Shown here: positions 36,760-50,571 of the stretch, one piece after another | Numbering within the stretch: position 1 is the first letter of the stretch | Layout: each line of letters begins with the position of its first letter | Assembly (NCBI GenBank): GCA_027257055.1 | Contig: JAPVLO010000019.1 | Location: 10,125,001 to 10,189,000, forward strand | Direction of reading: 5' to 3' | DNA from: Cephalopachus bancanus | Lineage: Eukaryota > Chordata > Mammalia > Primates > Tarsiidae | DNA: 64,000 nucleotides | Program-made: the position numbers and the translations under genes | Notes under the pieces: model-generated | Told to the model about the DNA's origin: nothing | The model's input: only the letters and a program-made list of their open reading frames with translations | Databases searched by the model: none

Positions 36760-39700
36760 CTAGTTAAAACGATGTAGTAATTCAAGAAAAAGACAGTGGG
36801 GGTCAAGGAAATGGATTTAAGGGATACTGAAGATGCAGAATTGTTTTCATTGCAATTGTTAGATACAACTAAACACTCAGTGCATTTCTACAGTGTTTCT
36901 AAAATGAAAATGAACTCCGAATCTCTAATTTTTTCCCCCGAACTTTCTCTATGATTGGCTCATAGGTGTATATGGACATGTAACCACATGAATCTAACAG
37001 CCATTTTCAATAAGCAGTATTGAATTTTTGAAATAAGCCCTTTATGCATGTATTGGGAGGTATGAAAACACTTTAATTTGCATTGCTTCAAAGGTAATTT
37101 GGGTTTATAAAACTCCTTCCTTGTGACAAGATGGCACCGTACACTTGCGAATGAAATAAATTACTTACAACTTAGTCTTAATTACATATACCTGTTCAGT
37201 TCTCTTGGTTTCAAAGTTTCGCAACATTCTTGTATAAAATGGTTAGACATACAGAAGGGTATTATCAAAGTGGCAGTGGAATTCCATGCAGAAAGAAATA
37301 AAGGCAGCAGCAGTGGAAGAAGGTAAATATGTCACTTTGAACATAAACCATCCCTCTAAGCTATTAGCTGTGCACATTAGGAAAATCCATCTGCTCCTTC
37401 TCACCTGGGTGTCTACTGACCACGATGAGGGGACACAATGATTAGTGTGCAGAAGAGAGGTTGCCATGGGTCCCAGACTGGCCTGGCCAGCAATCTCAGG
37501 GAAAAATGTTTGGTTATTTGCTAATAAATCTTCCAGAACTAAGTACTTACGAATTGTTTGAAATGGTAACAATTACTTGAAAATGCTGTGTCAAGTATAA
37601 CTTCCCCGCATTTGAAATGTAGAACAACAATAAAAATTCCTAGACAGGGTTCTGACTCACCCTACACATGATGGCTATATCTCTTAAGTATTTTAAACAT
37701 GGTGTCGTGGTCCCTTTATATTCTTTTTCAATAGTTAAAATTCCCAGATTCTATGAACACACTCCTACTATTTTCTCCTTAGTAGAGACTGACTTTTACT
37801 TTTCTTCCCCAAGTCCTCACGCTGTATAGAAAACCAGAGTGGAACCATTTTTGTTAATTACAATATTCAACTTTATTATCTCATCATAAACAACAGGTTT
37901 GAAATGACTTCTATATTGCTTGATAACAGACAGTAGCATAAAAATCCTCCTTCTTTGAGCCTGTACTCCTTCTTGTTATATGCCACCCTTGTCCTATTGT
38001 CCCCTACCTCAAATGACTTTATGTGCACCAAATGTTGCTGTGACAATCTGTGCAATAACCAGAATTCTAACTTGGCATTGTGCAGCTCTCTGTCTTGAGA
38101 AAGGAATATCTGAGGCACAAATATTGGGCAGCAGTTCCCACATATCACTCACTGCATTAGTGCAGTGACTTATCTAATGGCATCTCCTGAGTAAACAACC
38201 TTGTCCTCTTAAAAATGGAAAGATTGATGTGAAAATTAAAAATTAAATCTCATAATCAACGGGCTTCACATAAACAACACAGCTACTGTCCATTCATTCT
38301 CCATCATAAAATAAATTATCTCAGTGGTCAGGGTTGACAATTTAGAGTTACAATAAGGTGTGACATGTCAAAAATATATTTACTTCCATTTTAAGTTACC
38401 CAGGATAGACCGATGCACAACTTAGCATGCTTTTTGTTTTTAGTCTAGACAGAATTTTAAGTATAAAAATTGCGTGCTATACGTGATCACTAACATGTTT
38501 TTTAAAATTTACGTAAAGATTATGTTGAAATCTGCTAGCTAACTTTTTTCTCTTGCCTTCTTAATGATGGTTCACAGTGTGGAACCTGTTTGAAATACTT
38601 TTCAGCTTGTTTAAAATTTATCATGCCTCAATCCAAACACTGTGAACATCTGAGAGAAAGCACTTTGTAACTTCTAAGTGGACAGAGATAATATTTATGA
38701 TAAAAGTGTATGTTGATCTCAGGAAAAGAATACGGAATAATTGAATTAAATGAAAATGCATGCCATATGAAAAGCAAATTTTTATTATAAAATTAAAAAC
38801 CAGGAGAAACGGAGAGAAAAAAGTTCAATTTAGAATCCATTTTTAGATTTAAAAAATTATTTTGTAATTTTTACAGCATATACCTAAAATAGTAGTTAAA
38901 TTCTCATTTTTTTATCCCTGCATACAAAGGAGACAAATGTCTGGAATAGAGGGATAACACATTTCCTTTCATCGTTCAAAAAAACCTTAATATTAGGTTT
39001 GCGTTACATTTCAATGTTGGCCAATTCTTTCTGATTACTTTTAAATTATAGCTTTTCCATAATAATATGCAACTCAGCATCTTCTCAATGGGGCACCAAC
39101 TTTGCATGGGTAACAGGGCATACCACTATTAGCATTCTAAATTATAGTTCCCTGATCTTGTCAATACACACACATTATTCTTGTTAAAGTGAAAGACAAG
39201 TTTCTTCTAACTGAAACATTTCATAAACATATGAAATGCAAAGTATCTGTCTTACATTCTATATTTTGTTTGTAGGATACTGCCTACAGTAGTCTAGTCA
39301 TCGGAGCAATCTAGAACTTTAAACATGTCTGATTATCTTACAATGAAATGAAAACAAACGCAAGGAATGTTGCTGATCAATGGTTGGAAATTAAAGTCCC
39401 ATCTACACAATAGCAAATGAGTATGGCGAGAAATAATTAGTTTGCAGTTTGCTTCTTTATTTTTTTTTCTTTTAAGGATATGGGGGTTTGTTTCTTAATG
39501 TTGGCACTGGTTGGCTTTATTGACTCCAATTTCCACTTTCCTGTGCCTTTGTGGGTGGAGTGAGTCACATGGTACACAAGCCCTGGAAGGGGAGCCTCTT
39601 CCTTTTGCATCTCCTTTGTAAACATGTGGGAACAGAACATAATTAGCTCCTGTTGTCCCTGCAGTAGTGACCACTTGGTTCTTGTGCACATGTCATCTTC

Positions 39701-39780
39701 AATATTCCAAATTTCAATAAAGACCACACTTTCACAAGAAGCCAAATATTGCATCTCCAATTGTGTTGGTTATTGTAGAT
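36760..39780. other. Unique intron sequence
   Basis: AT-rich, no gene recognised. A slightly GC-richer stretch at 39520-39700 contains a consensus AP-1 site TGAGTCA at about 39561, which may be chance. Confidence 0.5.
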
Positions 39781-39787
39781 ACTGATT

Positions 39788-39793
39788 ATGTGT

Positions 39794-39825
<32 letters not shown>

Positions 39826-39895
39826 ATAAATAATATGTATTGAGGAATATATATTATATATTTATATATGTTGGCTATATATATATAATATTTTT
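39788..39895. repeat. (TG)n microsatellite followed by an AT-rich tract
   Basis: TG repeats from 39788 to 39826, then TATATA-rich low-complexity sequence to about 39895. Confidence 0.93.
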
Positions 39896-40554
39896 GTTAA
39901 TTTTATCCTTGGTATTCCTGCCATAGGTTTGGGCTTTATACAATTCTGGATTCTCTTAAGAAAAGGCTGAACTAATTCAGAAATTCATAAATCAATGTTG
40001 TGGCAAAAACTGACATTTAATCTAAATAAAATTTAAATATAATGTTGAAAACTAAGACTGAAGTTCATCATACTGAGACTCAGCATTAATCTTTCCACTC
40101 AGTTTGTCCATAGCAACAGAAGATGGACAGCGTGGCTGTCAGTTACCATCCTCTGAACACACTGTTATCTCTCATGAGTTCATGTCACTCATAGGGCCTA
40201 CGGGCACTCATTTTTTGGTTCTTATAGTTAGACGATTTCATTATTTATATTCAAGTAAGATGACAACTGAAATTTTACCTTTTATCAGATACTTAAGAAG
40301 TTTATTTCCTGTCTGTTGTACTCTGACTAAAATACCTTTGGGTGCTTTTTCAAAGTGATTCTACAGAAAATTTCTAATTATGCATTAGGCCAACATGTGA
40401 GTGGAACATGAAACACTATGATCAGAATTGAGTTTTTAACAAACAAGAAGTTATTCCCTTGTCTTTTTACTTACGCTTTCAGTTGGTTATGCTGATAAAT
40501 CACCTTATTACAATAGTCCATAACTCCATAAAACAAAAATTAAAAATATTCCAG

Positions 40555-40834
40555 GCCAGGCACAGTGGCTCAATCTGTCATTCCAGCACTTTGGGGGACC
40601 AAGGTGAGAGGGATGCCTGAGCCTGCGGGTTCAAGACCAGCCTGGGCAACATGGTGAGACCTCATCTCTACAATAAATCAAAAAATTAGCCGGGCATGGT
40701 AGCTCACGCCTGTAGTTCCGGCTACTTGGAAGGCTGAGGCAGAAAGATTGTTGCACCCCAGGAGGTCGACACTGAGGTGGCTGAGTTGCCACTGCACTCC
40801 AGCCTGGGCGACAGGGTGAGACTCCAACTCAAAA
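40555..40834 (+). mobile_element. Alu element, full-length, younger type
   Basis: GGCCAGGCACAGTGGCTCAA, the middle junction CTACAATAAATCAAAAAATT, GGCTACTTGGAAGGCTGAGG, AGGTCGACACTG and CCACTGCACTCCAGCCTGGG, ending GACTCCAACTCAAAA. The same diagnostic positions as at 4744. Confidence 0.95.
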
Positions 40835-41730
40835 TATATTCTATATGTGATTCTTAGGTATCAGTGAAGAAAATGAGAATTAATGGAAATGAATACCTAA
40901 TGTCATCATCATTTTGTAGTTGAACCATTTTACTAGTTTTCTCTTGATGATGTTTTAGTCATCAAGCATTTTTATTATATTCATTTCACTTTTCTCCTAG
41001 TTAATCAAATATTAGCTGAGGAGCAAACTAACATAACTGTAAAACCAGTATCTTTTTCAGGACTTATTAGTAGGTTGAAATATAGAACATTTTTTAACAA
41101 TATGGGCCCAGAAATTACTTAGCAAAAAAATCGAAGTTTAAAAATATAAACAGAAAACAGAAGCGCTAAAAGGGCACAGAGAGATCCCTTTCTCTCATTC
41201 ATTCCCACAAGTGCAAAATCTAAAGTGCCTCTTTCAAATCTCAGTCCAGGCACCACTAGCGCGGACTCAGACCGCCCCATCTGGAACGGAATACTCTCCT
41301 AGTCCTATCTCCAGAGGTCACAATACTTTCTAATTTGTATTAGATTGAATCCCTTTATTGCTGTATGTGCAGTTCAGAATTTAACGTTAAATTTAATTAT
41401 TTATATGCTACATTGTTCCTACTGATGTGTAAGATCCCTTAGGTTAGGATGCTTATATGATTATTCCGATCCTGTACCACACATAGCTAAGTACGTGGAA
41501 AAGAGAAGGGACTTAGTATATATTTATTTAGTTAAAGAATTCATATTCTAGGTTCTATTATTTAATGATAAAATTAGATAGCTAAGATAAATCAGGAGGT
41601 TGACACCCTTTCTAAATTCTCTTTTAAGTTTTGTCAATCTTGTCTTTCCCCACAATGATTCTGTTCAGCATGCTCTTGGATCTATAACTAGGATAATTTA
41701 GTAAAACAAACAAAAAGCTTCCACTTCTAT
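40835..41730. other. Unique intron sequence
   Basis: No gene or repeat recognised. Confidence 0.45.
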
Positions 41731-41734
41731 TAAT

Positions 41735-41980
41735 AATAGCTGAAGTTACATGTTATTTACTATGTGGAAGTAGGCATTGCTTTAATTACTTTGTATAGAA
41801 TTTATGTGTATTAATTTATTTAATCTTTTTAACAGACTGAGGGATACCATTACAAAAAAACGGAGGCAAGGAGAGATTAAATAACATACAAAACTACAAA
41901 GTTATACATGAGGGAAGCAGGATTGAAAGCCAGGAATTTTGGTTTCAGAGTCCATTGACTTCTTAGTTCTATGAACAGTG
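41735..41980 (+). mobile_element. MIR SINE
   Basis: 'GTATTAATTTATTTAATCTT', 'GGAGGCAAGGAGAGATTAAA', 'GCAGGATTGAAAGCCAGGAA' and 'CAGAGTCCATTGACTTCTTA' follow the MIR order nearly end to end. Confidence 0.85.
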
Positions 41981-42194
41981 AGAAAGCTATGGAGCAGTTT
42001 CAGAAATTGGGGCTGTGAAGCACTCCAGAAATTTCCAACTGAAGAAATACTATTGCTGGCTGGCTACATATGCTATGGATATAGATTCCACTAGAATTTG
42101 ATTTATTTTAAGATATAGTAATTCTGTAGTCATTTAAACTGCCAGGTCCTTACCTCAGATTTTGATTAAAAAATGAGTTGTTCTAGTTGCTGTA

Positions 42195-42310
42195 CTTTGT
42201 AGATGTTTAATCACATTTTCTGTCTTGTTTAATGTTCATAAAAACTTTGTGAGGTAGAGACTGTTGTCTCCATTTTCCAGGGGCATAAGAGAATCACAAT
42301 GGTAAAATAA
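42195..42310 (+). mobile_element. MIR fragment
   Basis: 'AATGTTCATAAAAACTTTGT' then 'GAGGTAGAGACTGTTGTCTC' and 'CATTTTCCAGGGGCATAAGA' match the MIR core. Confidence 0.75.
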
Positions 42311-42319
42311 TAGCCCCTA

Positions 42320-43235
42320 GTTTAGGTTGTGCATTTATCTCTCACCACAGCTTACTTTCTTGGCTAGAAAATCAAGCTCAGACCAACCTATTAATTTTCT
42401 AGAACAAATAATGATGCTATTTCAACATTTTTGTAAACCTCTGGGTTAATTTTTTATACACATAAAGAGCAGTAATCCTTTTTGAAGTTTCATTGGCTCA
42501 AAAAACAGAACCTCAAAAATTGAAAATGTTCATTAATCACTAGTTTTATTCTTATGTCAATGCAGAAATAGAACTGAAAAAGTGTATTTTCCTATTTGCT
42601 TATATTTTCTTAGAAAATTATGAGGTTATCTCTAAAACAGCACTATAATTTTCTTTACAGTTAGAAAATTATCTGTGGAATAGAGATCTTGTTGGCAGCA
42701 AGGGATAAGTACATTATTTCTAAGAACATGAGCCAGAAAACGAACAGATCCTGTTGGCACCGTTGTGTCTGGTGCCCAGATAACAGACTCAGTGCTCTGT
42801 TATGGAGGTTATGCCAGTTATTCCAACTTTTGTGGATATTGGCATTTCTTCGAGGGAGGCAGCCAAAACTTATGGTGGTTTTGTTGGTATTAAAAGATTA
42901 ATAAGTTGGTCTTGGTTTATAGTAACAGAAATCCATGAAGAAGTAACTAAATTGGTTTCACTATTACGATAGCTTCCAATGTACAATTGGCGCTGAAACA
43001 ACCATTCATTACTTAAAATAACATCATAAAAGTGTATTAATTCTTGCTCCAATAAAAGCTGATGTTGGGTTAATGTGAACTCATTAATGGTCTTGTTAAT
43101 AACTAATGTCAATTTGCAATTTTGGCCTAAGCCACTGATTGGATCAGAGGCCCCTCACACATCATAGCTACTTTTTTTCACTAATATCTGGAACACAAAA
43201 TATTCAGATTTAATTGCTCTCATTCAGAATATATA
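42320..43235. other. Unique intron sequence
   Basis: No gene or repeat recognised. Confidence 0.45.
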
Positions 43236-43240
43236 TAGAT

Positions 43241-43253
43241 ACACACACACACA

Positions 43254-43291
<38 letters not shown>

Positions 43292-43296
43292 TGTAT
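43241..43296. repeat. Compound (AC)n-(GT)n microsatellite
   Basis: An AC run (43241-43252) is followed within four bases by a GT run (about 43256-43296), so the two can pair with each other as a hairpin. Confidence 0.95.
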
Positions 43297-43816
43297 GGCC
43301 TTAAAGTCATCTGGTAGCAAATCTCCCAAATTTATGTGGTTTTTACAATAGAAATTAAAAATAAATTGGTTAATGTTTGACGCTTTCTAAACAAATGTCC
43401 CTCAATCTTCCCTACTCATCTGTCTCCCTGTCCTCTTCCCTCCACGCCATCCCCAACTTCCTCAAAGTGACATGAACCAGAAAAGTTATGAAATTTCTAG
43501 ATTAGTGGCCTCTTAACAATTTTTTTCATGTACTCCTCAGCTATTTATGTATGTTACTTATTATACTATAATACATGCACTTTTGTATCTATATGTCATG
43601 TACATTATAAAACATATATAAAATTAAAGGACAAATTAAAATAAGTGTGATTGGTACACTAACATTTTCCTTTTATACAACCACCCTTGCTCAATCCTCT
43701 CTGGAGACAATTAAGAAAATAGCATTAACTAAATAACACTTACTACTCACAGATTGCTATGTAACTTATTAGTTACAATTAATTAGCTGTTTTGTGGCAA
43801 AGATAATAATAATCTT

Positions 43817-43950
43817 AGTAGAGGGAAACTGCTAGGGGAGGGAGGGGCATACTTCTTTAACAAGGGTACCTGCATGATCAATGTTTATATACCTAACCCT
43901 GAATTGTACCCCACATCTTTAAAATAAAAATTGAAACAAAAATATAATAA
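43817..43950 (+). mobile_element. L1 3' UTR end, strongly 5'-truncated
   Basis: Only the last ~130 bp of the young-type L1: G-rich tract, GTACCTGCATGATCAATGTT, CCTAACCCTGAATTGTACCC, CACATCTTTAAAATAAAA. The flanking sequences TAATAATCTTAG and TAATTAATCTTG may be a decayed target duplication. Confidence 0.85.
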
Positions 43951-44194
43951 TTAATCTTGAAGGTTGCTTAGAGATCCAAATTTTAGACAGTTCCTTTCTC
44001 TCTTTTCTTACCTCATGACCTGTTTCAGCATGGAACTAGCAGGGAGAGCGGAGAAGAGATTATGGTAGAAGGTCTGGAATATCTGGTCAATGATTTTGGT
44101 ATAGAGCCTCAGTTTTTCTATATCTTTATAACTTGGAATCTTGATAGCTGGTACTATCTTCTGAAAATAAGTCTTTTACCATAACAAGAACACG

Positions 44195-44295
44195 CATTCA
44201 TTCAAACATTCATGAACAAGTTCTGAGCACTGAGTTGGATGCTATAGAACTGAATGATTGCCCTCAGTGAACTTACATTTTAGTTAGTAATTGGA
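44195..44295. mobile_element. L2-like fragment, weak
   Basis: 'CATTCATTCAAACATTCATG', 'TGAGCACTGAGTTGGATGCT' and 'CCTCAGTGAACTTACATTTT' resemble the ancient L2 text seen also at 35480. Confidence 0.5.
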
Positions 44296-44790
44296 TTCCA
44301 ATGAATTTGTACATCATACCTTATATGTAGGAATGATAATAGGAATACATAATCATATTAGTAATATGTTCTGTATGGGTGCATAGAGAATTGAGTAACT
44401 TGGCTGAGAAAATTGGAGAAGGTGACTCCCCTCCAAAAGCGAAAACATTTGAGTATCTTGAAATATAAGCCTATTAGGGCTTCACTTTTGCCTGTTGGTG
44501 ATACAGCCCCTGAGAGCTGACTCTGGTCATCAGACTACCTAATATAAAATAGTCACAGTGATTTACCTCTATCAATTGTATAATCTCTGGAATCAAGTTT
44601 ATCTTCCTTGTCTCATTGTTACACTTCTGCTGATGATGGCCATATCATCATGTTGAAAGGAAGTTTGATTCTAGCCTGCTACAAATTCACTTTTTTCAAG
44701 GACTTGTATTTGCTGTTGTTGTTGTTGTTACAATTGACCACTGGTTCTTTTGGTATTCTATTTTAGCATGTTCTTCTCTCTTTCTTACTA

Positions 44791-44793
<3 letters not shown>

Positions 44794-44820
<27 letters not shown>
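44794..44820. repeat. (TC)n microsatellite
   Basis: Short pure TC run ending at TGTACATATG. Confidence 0.9.
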
Positions 44821-44821
<1 letters not shown>

Positions 44822-44879
44822 GTACATATGCATATATTTTCTTCCTCTTCTCTTTCCATCACTTTCTTTTGACCACCAC

Positions 44880-45085
44880 CTATGTCTTTTCTCTCTACTC
44901 TGCCCTCCCTTCAGAGCCAGCTTTTACATGATCAAACAGAAGTCTTTTCTGGAAATTCCAGTGTGATTTCAGAAACTAGACACTTCACAATGTAAGAAAT
45001 TATGCTATCTGGCTCATGATGGTGAACCCACTACATAGAACAGGGCCTGGGATATTGAAAATGCTCATATTTACTATTGATTGAT
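44880..45085 (+). mobile_element. L2 3' fragment, weak
   Basis: CT-rich block then 'ACATAGAACAGGGCCTGGGA' and 'AATGCTCATATTTACTATTG' in the L2 3' order. Confidence 0.45.
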
Positions 45086-45810
45086 TTTACCAGTCACTAT
45101 ATCTAATGTTTTGCTTTATCATATAATAAAATATTTTTGCATTTCTGGCTGGTTTTGGTAGAACTATATTTGTCATGAGGCAAAAATATTTGAGCCACAA
45201 ATATCTGTAAATATGTTTTTGGTTTTCTAATTATTTATAAGGTAAAAAACAGTTTAAATAGCATGAAATCATTTGATGGTTTTGGTGGTCTAATAAATCA
45301 CAAAATAAGCTACTTACAAAGCTATTAAATTACCTGGGACACAAAACCAACTAAAAATATATTGGAGAACTATCACAGGAACATGTAGTCTATCTACACA
45401 CCAACTATCCACCCAGTAACAACCTTTCATTGCCAACTCTAATCCTTGACCCAGGGAAACAAGTTCAAACAAGAGGATTTAGGAAATGCACTCTGCTTAA
45501 CAGGATTGTGTTGTTAAAACCAGTGAGAGCTTAGCATAAAATCATACTGTTATTACGAATTTATCTGCAGAGCTATATATACCTACTTTCCATTCCTTTC
45601 TTGTCAACTGATATGAAGTTTATTCACAATCTCTAATTCTTCCACTGCTGTTTGCTTTCATTTTGCATAATTTGCTACATTTGCTGAATGCTTTGGCTTA
45701 TCCAGTTTTTTAGGTTTTTTATTTCTTAAGCAATTTTCCCTCCCATCTTACAGTGTTCTAGTCAGTCTCCTACTTTGGTCCATTTTGTTTTCTGCATAAT
45801 TTACTATCTT

Positions 45811-46104
45811 TTTTTTTTTTCTTCTTCTTTTTTTTTGAGTCAGTGTCTCATTCTGTCGCCCAAACTGGAGTTCAGTGGCACATTCACGGTCACCCCGGCA
45901 TCGACCTACTGGGCTCCGGATATCCTTCCTCCTCAGTCTTCCAAGTAGCAGGAACCACAGGCGCACACTACCACACCTGGTTAATTTTTGATGTATGGTA
46001 GAGACGAGGTCTCGCCAAGTTACCCAGGCTGGTCTCTAATCTGTGGGCTCAGGCAATTCACTAGCCTGGGCCTCCCAAGGTGCTGGGAGCCACCAAGACC
46101 AGCC
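45811..46104 (-). mobile_element. Alu element, younger type
   Basis: Impure T/C tail, CATTCTGTCGCCCAAACTGG, GGCATCGACCTACTGGGCTC, CTTCCAAGTAGCAGGAACCA, AGAGACGAGGTCTCGCCAAG. Exact target duplication TTACTATCTT at 45801-45810 and 46105-46114. The left-monomer start is shortened. Confidence 0.94.
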
Positions 46105-46579
46105 TTACTATCTTCTTTATGTCACCTGTTGGTCAATGTTATCCTTCATTGGTATCGGTGTGTTTTTTACCAAGTATATGCATATTTTAAAGATAAGATA
46201 AGGAGAAAATATTTAATTAGTCATAGATAATGTATTATATTTTCCAGAGCTTTAAAGTACAGTATGTACATTATAACATTTTGCTCCTGGACAGTTTTTC
46301 TGTATGAAATAGTATAGCATTTGATCAATATCACTTAAATATATCAAATAGTTTCTTAACAGGGAAAAGTATTCTGTAGCGTAAAATTAAGCACCAAGTA
46401 TTATAGAGAATCCCATGAACATATTTAAAGCTTGGTTATTTTTTTTTTACAACATGCCATGGTATACCAGAATATATTTATGTAATGGTATATTTCTCAA
46501 TATTAGTGTTATGAGTTCTCTCTCAATATACATTTTCTCATGCTTCATTGATAATAGAATTTTTAGCAGACACAGGCTT

Positions 46580-46905
46580 GTCCAGAATGCAGACTCCAAT
46601 TCTCGGTTAGCCCCCTTATTGCTATATGTAGCTGTGAACCTTCTGGGTTCTGCCTGTACACTATCAGGGATATGGTCACTTCTGTACTCTTTCCCCTTCC
46701 CACTGACTCGAATGTGGGTGAGGTCCCAAGATAGTGGAGCAGGTAGATAAAAAAGTGTGGATTCTAAAACACAGCCTACAGATAGGTGCAGGACTATTTA
46801 TACCCAACTTTCATGTATGTGGTGAGAGAACTATGTTGTTTAAACCACTATTATGCTAGCTTTCTGTGACAGTAGCTAAATCTATAGCCATACAGATATT
46901 GGGCT
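46580..46905 (+). mobile_element. Ancient LTR- or MER-like repeat, family unassigned
   Basis: The 3' part 'GTGAGAGAACTATGTTGTTTAAACCACTATTATG' in order resembles the endings of several ancient mammalian repeats ('gtgagcaagaaataaac...ttaagccactg'). Tentative. Confidence 0.4.
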
Positions 46906-46909
46906 GTAA

Positions 46910-49900
46910 AATAAGATCCTGAAATATGTTTAGTTTATTGTTGAAATGTGAGATTTTTGTTCAAGTGTGGAGTTAGATATCTTCTCAAAGTTCAGATTAT
47001 TTTTGCAATTTTTTGAAGCTCAATTTGCTTTGTAACATGGATTATTTCTTGTCTTATGTGAGCAAATAAAAATGTGTTCATGCATTTATATAATTATTAT
47101 GGTTATTCAAAAATGTGGGGACTGTTTAAATAGGCTTTATGGAAGACTAAATTTTGGACTCTCTTTAATTAGTAAACCACCATCAAGAACAAACACACTA
47201 TTTCTTTAAGAAAAAAAGTCTAACCTCAAGCCTTTGCCTTCATATTTTCCATCTTCACATCTCATTTGGTTTAAAGAGACCACTTCTTAGACTGTCTCCC
47301 TCCTCCAGATTGCCTCAGAAACTGTCTCTGAGAATTGCTTTTAACCAGCTGCCTCACTACAGGGACCCAACCAGGCCCTGTTAGCATGGTCATTCACTAA
47401 CGTTTGCTCACAATTCATTTTGTTTTTTTTCTTTGATTTTAGTGTCTTTAGTTTCACTGATGAATTTCATTACATTTTGGAAAATTATTAGAAAAGTCAA
47501 TTACTATTATTAAAGATCAATATTTACATGTACCATAGATGTAGCTCTTTCCAATAAAGAATCCTAATAAATATATGTGTGGCTGTCCTTGATGATCAGA
47601 AATATCAATGGAAACTAAGAAAAAAACTGTGCAAAACAATGAATGCCTGCCAAGAGTTACGGGTTTCAAGGAATGATAATATTTATCTAGAGTACAATGA
47701 TATTTCTGCAACACCATTTCAATATATTCTGAAAATCACTCTTATAAGCTCTATTTTGCATTTCCCCCTTCAAAGTCTTAGGACATTGATTATATTCTGA
47801 CCAAAAACAAATCTATGCTGACAAATTCAATGAAAGATGTGATTGGTTCACATGACATGGCTCACATTTAATGAGTTGATTGAAGTTCTGAAACTAAAAT
47901 GACATCGGCTTATACTTCTTTTCACTTTTCAGGCTCTCATCTTACCACTACCACCATGGTTGACAGTTTTAAAAATACAGTCAATTACACAAACTTTTTC
48001 TAGCATCTGCACCAAATGCCCAAATGATATAAAAATATGGCTCATAGGTGCCTCCAAACTACCTGAAACTGTTGCACTGACATTAGGAATTGGGTAAGAT
48101 GATCAGAATCCTAGTTGATACTTTAAAAAACTTTATAGATATTTGTCTTCATTGCATAAGAATCATAATAACGATACAGATAAAGGATTGTTTTGTGTCA
48201 TGCAGAAAATGCTTAAAATAGTTTATATATCTGACACTATTTTATTTTTGTACTTCGTATGCACTGTTTATTGTATGCATTTCACCAATAGTTCTATAAT
48301 CTTTTATAAAAAACATGTAGGGGAAAAAGTGAAAATCCTTCCCTTCTACTCTTTTAATTTCATTCAATCAAAGCAACAGTTATTTACAATTTTGTGCCTA
48401 TTTAGCCAGGATTTTGCATATTCTCACTGTTATATGGGCAGGTTTATACCATGGTCTACATTGATATACAAATCTACATATACATACACATTTTGGCATT
48501 ACAGTTTGGGTGTGCTGTACATATTGGTCTGTCACTGTTGCTTTCCAGATGGACTAGATCGTGAGCATCTTCAAAGTTCATGTGCATAAATTTCACTCCA
48601 TCTTTTTAATGGCTGCGGCATTTCATGCAATAGATAAATAACAAATTCTTTATTGATGGAAATTTAGACGGCTTCCTTTTCTTTCAGTAATATGCAATAT
48701 GATGATGAACATCTCTGTACATTTTTTATGAGTATGCTTTCATCTCTGATGGTAAAGTTCTAAATGTGACTAATTGTCAATTCAAAAGTATTTTAACATT
48801 TAGTAATAAATAAATCCAAAATTCTTACACATTTTAGTTTTAAGTTCTTCTCTCACAACCACACTTTTCTAAGGTAAATTTTGCATGTTTATTATTTTGA
48901 GGGCAAATTTTGCATATTTATTACAAGGCATCTCAACTGGGTCATAGAGTCAAAGGAAATATTCCACCACACAATGCCACACCACTGTAGAATGACAGAA
49001 TGCTTGAAATAGAACATTTAAGTTAGAACTTGTAAATGAGATATAATTACAGCTCTCAAAATGTGACCATGCTATAGTGACATGTCCAAGAGTAAATTCT
49101 TTCCTGCATTCTTGGTATTGATATGCATGTCCAAGTGGTGAGTATATGTTTCTGGAATGTTTACTGTTTCTGTTGGCAGTTGGGCATGGTTTGTCTTATT
49201 TTAGGGGACCTATGTCATAGGTCAGTTAATATTTTCTTATGTCATTATTGCATTCCCTCTAACAGATTTAATAGGATATATGAAAATTTTTGAAAAAGTG
49301 ACCTAAACATTCTAATCATAACAACATTATGGAGCATTAACATTTTCATGCAACTTATGAAAGGAAGGGAGAGTTTGCCAGATCACAGAATGCTCAGTTG
49401 GCATATAGCTTGAATACCCTGATTTTTGCTGTAGTCTTTGACTCCACTTAAACTGACTCATGACATGTTACTGATCTAGCTTGTTAGCAAAACCACAGTT
49501 TATGGAATCCAGATTTGTTCACCACAAAGATAGTTACATATTTTTTCACTGTAGATAAATAGGCCTAGTTGAATAGAAATAAGAACATTATTAGTTTTGT
49601 GCTTAGAATTGTAATTATGAATTAATATATCAAGGCAAGGGCAAGGAAGTATTTTTTAGTTGTTGCATAAAATCATTCAACATGAAGGGTATCTTCAATG
49701 CAAATGGCACACGGGATTTACAGGAGACAAACTGCACTTGGATTTAAAATTATAGAACACTTACAATGTTAAAATAGTTTTGGGGAAGTTCTAAAGACAA
49801 GACAAGTTTTGGTCGAGTTCTCTTGCTAAACCATAATTTATGAAGCACCATCCCAATCTTTGCTTCTCTCATTTAGAAAATTTTAAAGGCAGTGTGGTTT

Positions 49901-50560
49901 CCCAGGATTAGTCAAAGCGTTCTTGGTATGAAAAGTAACTTCAGTTATTGGTCCTTTTAGGTCACAAGTTAAAAAAATGTTATGGCAAGAAATAGATATC
50001 ATGATATAGCTATTGATGATTAATGTGCCTGGATATTATTTAAAATAATAAATATTTATTTATAGTAAATAAGGGAGTACTATTGACTTTGCATATATAA
50101 AGGGGGTATTTTAATATGTAAATTATACCATTTTTATTATGACAAGATATACTTTTTTGAGGAAAAAAGAAATAGACCCAAATAAATAAGTAAAAAATTA
50201 CATGACTTTTTTTCTAAAAATCGGAGATCACTCTTTTGAAGGCCTTGTACTATAAGATTATCAGCTATCAGATGATGATTTAATCCCAACTAAAGAAAGT
50301 AATACCAATCCTGTCTTCAATGCAATTCCAAAGTAGAATATTCATAAACCATTGTAAATATTATTAGTGAAATGGATATATTATTATTTTTTAATTTTTA
50401 CATATTTTTATGGTTTCCTCAAGTGTGTGTAGTCTTTTGATTATGTAGCTAAATGACAGGATAAAATAAACATCTCCATATCTCTTTAACTCCAGCAAAA
50501 TAATAAGTGATGAAAACAAGGGTATTTACCAAATTTCAAAAACCAGATAATCTGTGCCTG
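46910..50560. other. Unique AT-rich intron sequence up to the DLC1 donor
   Basis: No gene. A 148-codon open stretch at 48143-48589 has a low-complexity AT-driven composition and no recognisable similarity. 48590-48790 ('CCATCTTTTTAATGGCTGCG... GATGATGAACATCTCTGTAC') looks like an old LINE fragment in antisense. Confidence 0.5.
48590..48790 (-). mobile_element. Old LINE-like fragment
   Basis: The order 'TTTTTAATGGCTGC', 'TTATTGATGGAAATTTAGAC', 'GATGATGAACATCTCTGTAC' is the usual antisense text of an old LINE 3' region. Family uncertain. Confidence 0.5.
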
Positions 50561-50571
50561 TATCTTACCTT
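50561..50571 (-). other. Splice donor of the DLC1 coding exon
   Basis: On the minus strand the exon ends AAG at 50569 and the intron starts GTAAGATA, close to the mammalian consensus MAG|GTRAGT. The cut falls in phase 0 right after the RLRKRK residues, where I remember human long-isoform DLC1 continuing into the next exon. Confidence 0.85.

Noticed and set aside
48143..48589. 148-codon open reading frame on the + strand
   Set aside because: AT-driven composition, no recognisable family and it lies in intron sequence. A frame of this length is expected by chance in 64 kb.
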